From Tomitella biformata AHU 1821 (GTDB lineage: Bacteria; Actinomycetota; Actinomycetes; Mycobacteriales; Mycobacteriaceae), in the NCBI RefSeq assembly GCF_000524475.1, contig NZ_BAVQ01000023.1, positions 37,962 through 101,961 of the forward strand: a DNA stretch of 64,000 bases, written 5' to 3'. A program made the translations under genes and the position numbers. The number at the start of each line of letters is the position of its first letter. Position 1 is the stretch's first letter. Under the pieces are notes generated by a model. The model worked only from the letters and a program-made list of their open reading frames with translations, searched no databases and was not told the DNA's origin. Of this stretch, positions 1 through 8,679 are shown in pieces.

Positions 1-1
1 G

Positions 2-1510
2 TATCCGTCGGGCCGCGACGGCTGGGTGTGGCTGGACATCGACTGCCCCGGCGACGCCAAACGGCCGAACGCCCCGAGGCTGGCCAAGGACCTGCTCACG
101 GCGCTGCCCGCCCGCGACGGCGCGCATCGGCTCACCCCGTCCGCAGTGCCGGCCTTCACCGGCGACGTTGGCCGAATCCAGTCGGCGCTGGTCGACCCGG
201 CTCGCCGCGGGATGCTCTTCCTCGCCGGCACCTCCGACGGCATCCCGCACACGCAGTGGGCCGAGTACGTGTCGAGCGTGCTGCGCGAGACCGTCGGGCT
301 CGCATCGGCCTACGTCCTCGACGCGAAGGCCACCGCGGCGTTCAATTCCGTACTGCCCGCGTCGCACTGGGTCGCCCCGGGCACCATCCGCACCTATCTG
401 CCCGGTGTTCGCGTCGACGACCCGCTCGACGGCGTCCGGCACCGCGTGCTGTCCACGGAGCGCATCGTCCGGGACAAGCAATTCCTGCTGCGCCGCCTCC
501 TCGCGCATCGCGCGCAAGACCTCACCATCACGGTGCCTCTGTCGGCCGAGGCGACACGTGTCGACCGCGTGCTGCGCGCCGATCTCGATAATCTGCTGGT
601 GGAACAGTCCGCGCCACGTCCTCCCGCGCCGTCCACTCCAACCCCCACCGCTCCAATCCCGTCCACCACGACCACGCCGGGCCGCGATTCGTCCTCACTC
701 ACCATGCAGGTGCTGCGGTTCGCCGAGAGCATCGCCGACGCCGCACTGAAGTCGATATCGGCCGTGAGCGACACGCTGCTCGATGTCAGCCGTGTGCGAT
801 CTTCGTTGCACAACAGGCTCCGTGACCTCGAGAATGAGGTCTTTGAGGCTGTCGAGATGGGCGAGGGCCTGCGGGCGCAGCTGGAGGATGAGCAGCTGGA
901 ACGCGTCGTCGCCGACCAGGAACGTCTCGACGCCGAGAGCGCGCTCCGCAACCTTCGTAATGAGCTGTCCAAGTCCGGGCAGGCGGAGCTCGCCTGGACC
1001 GTCCCCGAGGCCGATCCACTGGACCTTGTCCCGGAGAGCCTCGACGACTTGATCCTGCGTTTCACAGACCTGGAGTTCGTCGAGTTCACCGGTGACGCCG
1101 CCATTACCCACTCGCTCGAGCAGCACGACCCCGTCGGGCGTTGGGCCTCCAAATGCTGGGAGGCGCTGCTCGCGGCCAACGACTATGGCCGTGTCTGCGC
1201 CGAGCACGGCTGGCCGGGGAACCTGCACAGCTACCTGGAGCAAACCCCGCCGGGCCATCGCGGGTACTCCGCCCAGCGGCATGCCCGCGACGAGTCGGAG
1301 TCCGTCAGGAACTCGAAATTGCGGGAGCTCCGGTACTTCCCCGTCCCGAAATCGGTGAACGATTCGGGCGACGTGTTCATGGCCGCGCACTTCAAGATCG
1401 CGCAGTTCCAGCGGATCAGCCCCCGCCTGCACTACTTCGACGACACCGCGAAGTCCGGCAAGATCTACGTCGGCTACATCGGCCCGCATCTGGAGACCTC
1501 GCGAACCTGA
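2..1510 (+). CDS. Unknown coiled-coil protein, 5' end outside the window
   Basis: The reading frame is open from base 2 with no stop, and a GTG at 26 is only an internal candidate, so the gene most likely begins upstream of the window. About 500 residues are visible. First comes a mixed alpha/beta region, then a Pro/Thr-rich linker at about residues 195-222 (counting from the GTG at 26). A long predicted coiled coil rich in Glu, Arg and Leu follows at about 240-320. The C-terminal domain has aromatic motifs FMAAHFKIAQF and LHYFDDT and ends in GKIYVGYIGPHLETSRT. I do not recognise a named family. A compact domain behind a linker and coiled coil resembles uncharacterised multidomain proteins of accessory or defence regions, but that is an impression only. 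The next gene is convergent, 9 bp away. Confidence 0.75.
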   Translation, partial: YPSGRDGWVWLDIDCPGDAKRPNAPRLAKDLLTALPARDGAHRLTPSAVPAFTGDVGRIQSALVDPARRGMLFLAGTSDGIPHTQWAEYVSSVLRETVGLASAYVLDAKATAAFNSVLPASHWVAPGTIRTYLPGVRVDDPLDGVRHRVLSTERIVRDKQFLLRRLLAHRAQDLTITVPLSAEATRVDRVLRADLDNLLVEQSAPRPPAPSTPTPTAPIPSTTTTPGRDSSSLTMQVLRFAESIADAALKSISAVSDTLLDVSRVRSSLHNRLRDLENEVFEAVEMGEGLRAQLEDEQLERVVADQERLDAESALRNLRNELSKSGQAELAWTVPEADPLDLVPESLDDLILRFTDLEFVEFTGDAAITHSLEQHDPVGRWASKCWEALLAANDYGRVCAEHGWPGNLHSYLEQTPPGHRGYSAQRHARDESESVRNSKLRELRYFPVPKSVNDSGDVFMAAHFKIAQFQRISPRLHYFDDTAKSGKIYVGYIGPHLETSRT

Positions 1511-1519
1511 GAACCGCCG

Positions 1520-1867
1520 TCAGCGATGCGCGAGCACGTTGACCACGTTGCCCGCCGCGTCGCGGTAGAAGTATCGGCGCACCCCCCAGTCCTCGTCGGT
1601 CAGCGGATGCACAATCTCCACCCCGCTCGCCAGCGCGAGTGCATGGTGCGCGTCGACGTCGTCCACCTCGACGGAGAGCGCCGGGTTGCAGGGCGCCGTC
1701 AGATCCTCGGTGATCAGGCTCAGTTGCATCGATTGGTCCGGGCGAGCCAGCGTGGCTATCCATCCGTGGTTCATGACGACCGTCAGGCCGAGTGTGTTGG
1801 CGTGCAGCGCTATCGCCGCGGCAAGATCGCGCACCGTCAGAACTGGGACCACCCGTAGAACCGTCAT
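1520..1867 (-). CDS. VOC (glyoxalase/bleomycin-resistance) family protein
   Basis: This 115-residue protein has the size and paired beta-alpha-beta-beta-beta pattern of a single VOC-superfamily unit. It opens with VVPVLTVRDLAAAIALHANTLGL and ends with a strand carrying DAAGNVVNVLAHR, the usual place of the last metal-ligand strand. VOC proteins act as dioxygenases, isomerases or antibiotic-binding proteins; the substrate cannot be told from sequence. Canonical metal-binding His/Glu positions are not all evident, so it may be a binding protein rather than a metalloenzyme. It is convergent with the upstream gene and 33 bp beyond the end of the SEC-C gene on the same strand, so it may be co-transcribed with it. 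Confidence 0.85.
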   Translation of the reverse strand: MTVLRVVPVLTVRDLAAAIALHANTLGLTVVMNHGWIATLARPDQSMQLSLITEDLTAPCNPALSVEVDDVDAHHALALASGVEIVHPLTDEDWGVRRYFYRDAAGNVVNVLAHR

Positions 1868-1900
1868 GACCTCAGGTGTACCCGCCCTAGAGATCGCGCG

Positions 1901-3835
1901 CTACGAATTGGCCTCGCCGCCCGCCGCCGGCGCGAACCGCGCGCTGAGCAGCTCGACCAGGTCGAAGATGTCGGGGCCGTCGTCCGCGTCCTCGGCGATG
2001 GCGTCGAGCAGTGCCACCAGCTGATCGCGCTGCTCCGGCTCAACGGGCTGGAGGCCGCCGAACAACTGCAGCTCGTCGCCAACCGGGGTGACGCGGGTGC
2101 AGACGAGGTCTCCGACCTGCACCTGGCTACTCCCCTTGTGCTCGATGACCTCAGTCGTGAGGTCGGTACGCACGTCGCGCAGCGTCATCCCTTCGCCGGG
2201 GGCCGTCGCGAGCACCTCGTACACCGACCGCTCGGTCTCAAGCCATGCCGCGGCCATCTCGCGCTCGGACTCTGGCAGCAGCTCCCCGAACCACTCGAGG
2301 TACACACCGAGCACGCCGCCGTCGATGAGCGCCACGTCGAATAGCAGCCCGTCAGCCATGGCCCGCAGGGTGGCGTCACCGTCGGCCCAGTGCTCCGCGC
2401 GGATGGCCACGAGCTCTTCCAGCGTGGAGCTGAACTCGCTCTCGTGCAGGAACACGACGCCCTTCTGCGTCAGCCACTGCGCGTGCTGGTCGGCTGTGAG
2501 ATCCGACTTGCCGAGGTGGCAGGACTTGTACTTGCGGTCGGATCCGCACCAGCACTTGTCATTTCGGCCCAGCTCCGGGCGGTCGACGGGAAGGAACTGC
2601 CCGACGAACTCGTACAGCGGGTCCTCTGTGCCTTCCTCGATGCGGCCGAGCAGCGACTGCACGCGGACGGCGTCGCCGCGGATGGAGCTGAGTCGCGCGA
2701 GGTCCTCCACCGCCGGGTACCACTCGCCATCAAGCTCCAGCACCGACTCGAGCAGGCGCTCCGACTCCAGGACTCGCCCGCCGTTGAGCGCGGCACGCGC
2801 CGCGAGCCATAGGGCGCCGACGCGGCCCTTCCTCGGACCGCTTTCGGCGATGAGCTCCGCCGCAGCGCCGATGCTCGGTCCGACGGTGCCGTCGGACACC
2901 ACGGACTCGAGCGCCGCGATGGCCACGTCGGGGTTGCCGAACTCGCTAAATTCGTTGAGCTTCTTCGGCTTGAGGATCTCCGGGTCCACCGCGTCGGGAT
3001 CGCCGCCGAGCTGCTTCGCGAGCTCGATGAATTTGACCACCGCGAGCGCCTGCGGCTCTGTCAGGTCGTAGGTGTACTGCAGGGCGGAGAGGTTGAAGCT
3101 GCGCCGGTGCGCCGCGAAGTCGAAGCCCACGCGCGCGATGAAGTCGGAGTCGCACTCGAAGCCCGCCGCCGCCAGCAGCTCGGTGATTGGTGCCGCCGGG
3201 ACGCGAAAGATGTCGGGGTAGTCGCCCATCGTCTGCCAGATGACGCAGTCGAGCATGCCGGCCGACTTCACGGGCACTGCGGCCTCGAGCCCCGCCGTCA
3301 AGCTCACGTCCGCGAGGGCGTCTGGCTCTACGAGGCTCAGCACCCCGCCAGCGCACTCGAACGCGATGAGGTCGCCGGGGCTGTTGCCCTCCAGCAGACC
3401 GCGCGGCAGCAGCAGTCCGACGCCCGTCGGCCATTCCGGGGCGCCGTGCATGCGGGGCTCGATGAACTCGTCGTGGATGCCTGCGACCACCAGCAGCATG
3501 TCGTCAGCCAGCTGCGGCGCGCCCACAATCGCGGACAGGTCCGGAATGATCGCGACGATCTCCGACGCGATCTCGGCCTCGGTCAGTCGGTGCGTCAGGA
3601 CCCGGCCCTCGATGAGCTGGTCCAGCACGGCGTTGCGGCCGTCCTCGAAGTACGCGAGGTTCTCGCTGTCGAAGTCCTCCGCCAGCTCCAGCAGTTCCTC
3701 GGGGGTACCGAGTCCCGCGTGGGCCATCAGCGCCGCCCACTTCTCGGCGGTCACGGGGCCGTGCTCACGCAGGATGTCCAGGGCGGCGTCGGCCACCTGG
3801 TCGGCAAGATTCGTGGAATCGACAGAGTCAGTCAC
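1901..3835 (-). CDS. Large SEC-C zinc-motif protein of unknown function
   Basis: About 644 residues, acidic and largely helical. A SEC-C type zinc-binding motif (GRNDKCWCGSDRKYKSCH) lies at about residue 423, after a TPR-like helical region (about 300-410). SEC-C motifs occur at the C terminus of SecA and in many otherwise unknown proteins, where they bind zinc and often mediate ribosome or chaperone contacts; no specific role can be given here. The frame extends to a TTG at 3844, but the GTG at 3835 (reading MTDSVDSTN) is the more usual start. No clear Shine-Dalgarno precedes either. The 600 bp upstream hold no credible gene. Confidence 0.8.
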   Translation of the reverse strand: MTDSVDSTNLADQVADAALDILREHGPVTAEKWAALMAHAGLGTPEELLELAEDFDSENLAYFEDGRNAVLDQLIEGRVLTHRLTEAEIASEIVAIIPDLSAIVGAPQLADDMLLVVAGIHDEFIEPRMHGAPEWPTGVGLLLPRGLLEGNSPGDLIAFECAGGVLSLVEPDALADVSLTAGLEAAVPVKSAGMLDCVIWQTMGDYPDIFRVPAAPITELLAAAGFECDSDFIARVGFDFAAHRRSFNLSALQYTYDLTEPQALAVVKFIELAKQLGGDPDAVDPEILKPKKLNEFSEFGNPDVAIAALESVVSDGTVGPSIGAAAELIAESGPRKGRVGALWLAARAALNGGRVLESERLLESVLELDGEWYPAVEDLARLSSIRGDAVRVQSLLGRIEEGTEDPLYEFVGQFLPVDRPELGRNDKCWCGSDRKYKSCHLGKSDLTADQHAQWLTQKGVVFLHESEFSSTLEELVAIRAEHWADGDATLRAMADGLLFDVALIDGGVLGVYLEWFGELLPESEREMAAAWLETERSVYEVLATAPGEGMTLRDVRTDLTTEVIEHKGSSQVQVGDLVCTRVTPVGDELQLFGGLQPVEPEQRDQLVALLDAIAEDADDGPDIFDLVELLSARFAPAAGGEANS

Positions 3836-3844
3836 AGTGCCCAA

Positions 3845-4443
3845 ACTATCAGGGCGGCGACAAGCCCAGCACCTCCCCGACGGGTCGGGTCAGCCGCGGC
3901 CTCCCGAGGAGTAATCCCGCCGAGCGCCAGGATCCTGCGCAGCGGCGGGTCGCACAGGCCTCATCGAGGTGTTAGCTCCGGCAGGCTCGGTATTTCCGTT
4001 CTCGGGACCCGCCAGCGCGCACCATTCGCAAGTCACGCGGGCTTGCGGCTGTCTCCTGCGCGACCCCTACGTTCCGCGGGCACCCGACGCCCGCACAGCC
4101 GGGAATCGAGGCGATGGGGGCTGGGTTTCGCCCGCTCGTGCGGTCAGAGACGGCCCTCGTTCACTGCGACCTGGGTAAACGAACTAGTGGCGTGGCCAAG
4201 GTCTTCACGAGCGGGCGCCCGACCTGCGATTGTTATTCAGGAACTGCCTGAATCCCCCCGTTGGTGAAGGCTGACCGGCCGCCTCCACTCGCGCGACCTG
4301 GGCTTTTCCGGCGACACCCGATTCGGGACTCGTTCCCCGGGGGATTTCGGGTGCCAGGTGCGCCTGAATGAGGGGATACGGACGTTATCTGCCCGCGCAA
4401 CGTAGGCCCGCGGCAAGACTATCCACAGTGGGATCGGCGGGAG
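3845..4443. other. 600-bp intergenic region with inverted and dispersed repeats
   Basis: No convincing gene is seen; the short frames in it have no ribosome-binding sites or recognisable motifs. It contains a perfect 12-bp inverted repeat (CGCCCGCTCGTG at 4129-4140 and its complement at 4206-4217). It also holds two copies of a motif GCGACCTGGG (4166-4175 and 4293-4302) that recurs in two other intergenic gaps of this window. Confidence 0.5.
4287..4313 (+). repeat. Dispersed intergenic repeat, core GCGACCTGGGnnTTTC
   Basis: Here the copy reads CTCGCGCGACCTGGGCTTTT, followed by CCGGCGA. Similar copies lie at about 9946-9970 and 47973-47993, and a partial copy at 4166-4181. All four are between genes. 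The function is unknown. Confidence 0.45.
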
Positions 4444-5928
4444 TCAGGCGTTGAGCTTGTACGACTCCAGCGGGAACCGCCCCGCCTCGCGGAAAGCGTT
4501 GACGGTGGACGTCGGGCGCAGGATCGCGGCCTCGCCGTGCTGGTTGAAGTAGTAGCTGCGCGAGGTCTCACAGCTGCCCTGGTAGAACACCGAGTCGCCC
4601 AAGTTCGCCGTCATCCGGTCCAGGAACTCCGCATTGGCGGCCTCGGTCACCTCGAACACGTCGGAGCCTGTGTTGCGCATCTCGCCGAAGAGCCGGCGCA
4701 TGTGCTTCATCTGCGACTCGATCGTCGTGAAGTAGGACAGACCGCTGTAGGAGTAGGGGCTGGCGAGCGTCAGGAAGTTCGGGAAGTGCGGCACCGCGAC
4801 GCCCTCGTAGGCCTGGAAACGGTTGTCCCGCCACCACTTCCCGAGGTTGCGACCCTCTCGGCCGAGGATTTCGATGGCGGGGAAATTCACGTCCCACAGA
4901 TTGAAGCCGGTGGCGAGCACGAGGGTGTCGATCTCGGTCTTCCGGCCGTCCGCGGTGACGATGCCGTCGGGCTCGATGCGCGCGATGGAGTTGGTCTCCA
5001 GTCGCACATGGGATTTCGTGAACGTGCGGAAGTACGAGTTCGAGAAGGTGGGGCGCTTGCAGCCGAAATCGTAGTCGGGCGTCAACTCCGCGCGCAGCTT
5101 GGCGCTGGGGATCTGACGTCGCATGTGGCCCTTGGCCGCGAGCTTCGCGCCGTTGTTGATGAACTTGGCCTGCTTGAAGTGGAGGACGGCGCTGACCATG
5201 ACGCCCTCGAGGACCGTGCTCATCGCGGCACGGGCGGCCTTCTGCGTGGCCGGGACCCGGGCGAAGACCTTCTGCACCATGCGCGGCATCGCGAAGTCCA
5301 CCTTGGGCAGCACCCAGATGGCGGTGCGCTGGTAGACGGTGAGCTCGGCGACCTTCTTGGCCAGCTCGGGGATCAGTTGGACGGCGGTGGCCCCGGTGCC
5401 GATGATCGCGGCCTTCTTGCCGTTCAGCTCCACGGAGTCGTCCCACGCGGTGGTGTGGATGACGGTGCCCGCGAACGAGTCGATACCCGCAATCTTCGGC
5501 ACCTGCGGCTGTGAGAGGAAGCCGGTCGCCGTCATCAGGTAGCGGGCGGTGACGGGCTCCTGCCCCTCGGTGGAGACGACCCAGTGCCGCTCCTCCTCGT
5601 CCCAGCGTGCGCCCTGCACAACGGAGTCGAAGCGCATATGGCGGCGCAGGTCGTACTTGTCCGCCACGTGCTCGGCGTAGCTCTTGAGCTCCGTGCCGGG
5701 CGCGAACAGGCGGGACCAATACGGGTTCGGCTCGAAGGAGTACGAGTAGGTGACCGATGCGATGTCCACCGCCAGCCCCGGATAGCGGTTCACATGCCAG
5801 GTGCCGCCCAGATCGTCCTCACGCTCGAGGATCAGCAGGTTGCCCAGGCCGAGCTCCTTGAGTTGGATCGCGGCGCCCATGCCCCCGAACCCCGCGCCCA
5901 CGATCACTGCGTCGTACTGCGGTGCCAT
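4444..5928 (-). CDS. Flavin-containing (Baeyer-Villiger type) monooxygenase
   Basis: A 494-residue FAD/NADPH monooxygenase. The FAD-binding motif GAGFGG lies near the N terminus, an NADPH-binding GTGATA near residue 180, and between them the BVMO-type fingerprint FAGTVIHTTAW (FxGxxxHxxxW). ATGFNLW further on is the second FAD-contact motif. Such enzymes insert oxygen into ketones or oxygenate sulfur and nitrogen atoms; mycobacterial relatives include EthA-like proteins. The ATG at 5928 is chosen because AGGAG lies 9 bases upstream; the longer frame has no such site. It is transcribed divergently from a TetR regulator, with a strong palindrome between them, so it is probably repressed by that regulator and induced by a hydrophobic ligand. 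Confidence 0.9.
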   Translation of the reverse strand: MAPQYDAVIVGAGFGGMGAAIQLKELGLGNLLILEREDDLGGTWHVNRYPGLAVDIASVTYSYSFEPNPYWSRLFAPGTELKSYAEHVADKYDLRRHMRFDSVVQGARWDEEERHWVVSTEGQEPVTARYLMTATGFLSQPQVPKIAGIDSFAGTVIHTTAWDDSVELNGKKAAIIGTGATAVQLIPELAKKVAELTVYQRTAIWVLPKVDFAMPRMVQKVFARVPATQKAARAAMSTVLEGVMVSAVLHFKQAKFINNGAKLAAKGHMRRQIPSAKLRAELTPDYDFGCKRPTFSNSYFRTFTKSHVRLETNSIARIEPDGIVTADGRKTEIDTLVLATGFNLWDVNFPAIEILGREGRNLGKWWRDNRFQAYEGVAVPHFPNFLTLASPYSYSGLSYFTTIESQMKHMRRLFGEMRNTGSDVFEVTEAANAEFLDRMTANLGDSVFYQGSCETSRSYYFNQHGEAAILRPTSTVNAFREAGRFPLESYKLNA

Positions 5929-5976
5929 GTGACTATCTCCTCGCGTCGTGGCCATCCCCGCCCCTTAAGCAAGAGG

Positions 5977-6015
5977 GAATGACACATCATTCCGTTACGG
6001 AATACGCTATCATTC
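5977..6015. promoter_or_regulatory. Palindromic operator for the TetR regulator
   Basis: A perfect 15-bp core ATTCCGTTACGGAAT (7-bp arms, 5989-6003) is centred on 5996. It is flanked symmetrically about the same centre by GAATGA (5977-5982) and TCATTC (6010-6015). The right half overlaps a possible -10 element TATCAT (6008-6013) lying 7 bases before the regulator's GTG. This is what a TetR-family site controlling both divergent genes looks like. Confidence 0.75.
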
Positions 6016-6020
6016 TACTC

Positions 6021-6656
6021 GTGACCACCGCAGTGTCTAGAGCCCGAATGACGAGAGCCGAGCGCAAGCGCGCGGAGATGCGCCAGGAGATCCTGGACGC
6101 CGCCTTCGACTGCTTCGCCGAGCGCGGCTACCACGCCACCGCCATCGCGGATATCGCGGCAAGCCTCGGCATCGGGCACGGCACCTTCTACCGCTATTTC
6201 GAGAACAAGCGGGACATCATCAGCCATGTGATCGACGGGCTGATCGGCCGGATCGTCGCCGCGCTGGCCACCGAGAACGCGCCCGACGCGGCCAACACCC
6301 TCGACGAGTACCGCGTCCAGGTCAAGCGCATCGGCGATGCCCTCACCAGCATTTTCTTCGAGGACCCCCGCATCCCCCGGCTACTGCTGTTGCAAGCGCC
6401 CAGCGTCGACGCGGAGCTGACCCAGCGCATGCTCGAGTTGCTCGATGGCGCGACGGCGCTGACCGCCGCCTACCTCGCCCACGGCGTCGACCGGGGATAC
6501 CTGCGCGCCGACCTCGACATCGACGGCACGTCCACGGCCATCAACGGCATGATCCTGGCCAGCGCCATCCGCGGACTCCGCTCCCCCGACCGCGCCGCGA
6601 TGACCAGACTGAACACTGCGATCCAGCAGTTGATGTTCCACGGCCTCGCGTCCTAA
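6021..6656 (+). CDS. TetR-family transcriptional regulator
   Basis: About 211 residues. The N-terminal helix-turn-helix reads AAFDCFAERGYHATAIADIA then GIGHGTFYRYFENKRDI, typical of TetR. The C-terminal ligand-binding domain is not specifically recognisable. The GTG at 6021 is preferred over the longer frame from 5922 and the ATG at 6048. It lies 7 bases after a TATCAT hexamer, which suggests a leaderless transcript, and the longer version would run through the operator palindrome. By position it most likely represses itself and the divergent flavin monooxygenase. A shared steroid- or lipid-like inducer is plausible but not shown. Confidence 0.9.
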   Translation: MTTAVSRARMTRAERKRAEMRQEILDAAFDCFAERGYHATAIADIAASLGIGHGTFYRYFENKRDIISHVIDGLIGRIVAALATENAPDAANTLDEYRVQVKRIGDALTSIFFEDPRIPRLLLLQAPSVDAELTQRMLELLDGATALTAAYLAHGVDRGYLRADLDIDGTSTAINGMILASAIRGLRSPDRAAMTRLNTAIQQLMFHGLAS

Positions 6657-6681
6657 CGGCCCACCTCAGCCGACGACCCGT

Positions 6682-8508
6682 TCAGCCCACGTCCAGGAGA
6701 TGCGGCAACCCGGACTTGAACCGCGCGGCGTCGAGCGCACGCATCGGCCCCAATTCCGGCGGCTCGTGCAGCGTGAACATCGGGCACGGCGCGGCGGTCG
6801 AGTCCGCGGACTCCAGCAACGCGTTCACCGCGGCGCGGGCAGACTCGTTCGCGCCCTCCATGGTCGCGAGATCGATGTTCGTGCGCACGTAGTCCCCCGC
6901 CAGAAACAGGTTCGGCACCGCGGTCCGGGTGTGCGGGCGGCTGTCCCACGAGCCGACGGTGTTCACTAGCAGCGGTGTCTCGTTGTCGTTCTCGCCGCGC
7001 GACTCGTTCCAGGCGATGCCGGGGTCGAGGAACCACGAGAGCAGATCCTCATCTCGCAGGGTCTCCGCGCCGTCGTCGTTGAGGCTGCGCTGCATCTGCG
7101 CCCAGGTCTCGCTGGCAATCTCCTCCCGGGTGCAACGTCGGGCGGGATTGCCGTACAAGATGCCGGGCGTGTCCCAATCGGAGATGTCCACCGATAGGCA
7201 CTCCCGCGCCTGGCCGTCGCCGTAGGTAGCGGCGAAGTCGGACCGCCAGAACTGCGCCTGGCTGATCGACGTGAGCGCCCACGGCGAGCCCAGATAGGCC
7301 AGGTGCCCGTGCGCGATCGGCGTCGGGGTGCGGAGAAAGTACTGGATGCCGACCATCCAGTCGACCACCAGTTCCCGCATCTGAACCAGACTCGGGTCCA
7401 CCGACAGGACCTCCGGCGTCCACAGATCGACGGCCCGCTCGACGGGCATCGCCGAGACGAACCAATCCGCCTCCACCTCCTGGCGCGCGCCACCCGAGTC
7501 CACGGTCATCGCCGCGGCCACCTGGCCGGACCGCATCCGCAGCCCCGCGACCGTTCTGCCCATCTCGAACCGCACGCCCAGGGCCGACAGGTGCGCCACC
7601 CACGGGTCGATCCAGGCCTCGTTCGTCGGCGCGGACAGCAGCCGGTCCGCGTGCGCCCCGTACGAGGGGACGATGCCGGCGGCGTTCAGGACGAAGGCCT
7701 GCCCTACCGTGCCGATGGTCCGGGTCGAGCTCATCGACGGCTTCGCGGCCACCAGCTGGCGGGTCAATGCGCTGACCAGAACGCTTTGGTAGGCCGCGGA
7801 TTTCCCCTCGGCGCGTAGCGTCTCCTCCCACGAGGCGTATTCCCACTGTCCGAAGCGGCGCTCGATGCTGCTGGTGAGGAAGACGACGAGACGGTCCACA
7901 AACCAGCCGACCTCCGCCGGCGGCAGCGAGGAGCCCAGCGTGAACATGGCGGTCAGCGAGGATCGGAGCGTGTCCGGGTTGGTGAAGTCCATCGGCAGCG
8001 GGCCTGCGATGGACATCGGCGCGGTCAGGTCGGGCTGGCCCACCATCGACAGCCGTGCGGCCGAGGCTCCCACCAGGTTGTCCAGCACGCCATTGGCATT
8101 GCCGGCGAACGGAATTCGGGCCATCGTCTCCGGGATGTGCTGATAGAAGCCAGGGAAGAACCGGAAGCCGTGCTCCCCGGGAAGGTCCCGGCGGCCGCCC
8201 GTGCCGGTGCCCTGCACACCCATGCTGCGCGCCTTGCCGCCGAGCGCCGACGGCTCGAACACGGTGACCTCGAAGCCGCGCTCGATGAGCTCGTGCGCCG
8301 CGGCCAGCCCCGCCATCCCCCCGCCGAGTATCGCGACGCGCTTCCCGTTCGAGCGGCGCGCGGGCGCGGCGCCGGCCACCGGAGATCCCACCGCCAGGCC
8401 GATCGCGGCGCCCGCCCCTGCCATACCGACCGCGCCCAGCAACTTCCGGCGGGTCAGCACCGGACCGGTGAAGGTCGAACTCCTCTGACCGTCCTCGTAT
8501 CTCGCCAC
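6682..8508 (-). CDS. Tat-exported FAD-dependent amine oxidase/desaturase-like protein
   Basis: About 608 residues. An N-terminal twin-arginine signal (TRRKLLGAVGMAGAGAAIGL) is followed by an FAD dinucleotide-binding motif (VAILGGGMAGLAAAHELIERG) and GGKARS. The C-terminal FAD contact is NLFLAGDYVRTNIDLATMEGA. This is the architecture of amine-oxidase/phytoene-desaturase flavoproteins, including hydroxysqualene dehydroxylase-like proteins, here predicted to fold in the cytoplasm and be exported. The GTG at 8508 has a GGGGGA ribosome-binding site 5 bases upstream and is preferred to the TTG at 8535. The substrate is not known; squalene- or carotenoid-like lipids are possible. An imperfect palindrome lies 70 bp upstream. 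Confidence 0.85.
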   Translation of the reverse strand: MARYEDGQRSSTFTGPVLTRRKLLGAVGMAGAGAAIGLAVGSPVAGAAPARRSNGKRVAILGGGMAGLAAAHELIERGFEVTVFEPSALGGKARSMGVQGTGTGGRRDLPGEHGFRFFPGFYQHIPETMARIPFAGNANGVLDNLVGASAARLSMVGQPDLTAPMSIAGPLPMDFTNPDTLRSSLTAMFTLGSSLPPAEVGWFVDRLVVFLTSSIERRFGQWEYASWEETLRAEGKSAAYQSVLVSALTRQLVAAKPSMSSTRTIGTVGQAFVLNAAGIVPSYGAHADRLLSAPTNEAWIDPWVAHLSALGVRFEMGRTVAGLRMRSGQVAAAMTVDSGGARQEVEADWFVSAMPVERAVDLWTPEVLSVDPSLVQMRELVVDWMVGIQYFLRTPTPIAHGHLAYLGSPWALTSISQAQFWRSDFAATYGDGQARECLSVDISDWDTPGILYGNPARRCTREEIASETWAQMQRSLNDDGAETLRDEDLLSWFLDPGIAWNESRGENDNETPLLVNTVGSWDSRPHTRTAVPNLFLAGDYVRTNIDLATMEGANESARAAVNALLESADSTAAPCPMFTLHEPPELGPMRALDAARFKSGLPHLLDVG

Positions 8509-8577
8509 GATTTTCCCCCATCGGTCGGCGCCCAAGACCGCGCACCGAGGGCGCCAACAACCGTTGTCAGTTTGCGC

Positions 8578-8599
8578 GATGTGTAATTGTTAACACATC
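8578..8599. promoter_or_regulatory. Inverted repeat upstream of the FAD oxidoreductase
   Basis: GATGTGT and ACACATC form 7-bp perfect arms around an 8-base AT-rich centre, in a short AT-rich stretch about 70 bp upstream of the oxidoreductase start. It looks like a regulator binding site, but no neighbouring regulator is an obvious partner. Confidence 0.4.
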
Positions 8600-8625
8600 T
8601 TCTGGCCACCGGCGTGGAGAAAGGA

Positions 8626-8657
8626 CGAATCCACCGACCTCCTGGCCGGTGGATTCG
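8626..8657 (-). terminator. Intrinsic terminator after metB
   Basis: Perfect 11-bp arms CGAATCCACCG / CGGTGGATTCG with a 10-base loop lie 22 bp beyond the metB stop. In the minus direction they are followed by TCCTTTCT. Confidence 0.7.
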
Positions 8658-8679
8658 CGCGCAATTCTGGAAAGTTCGA

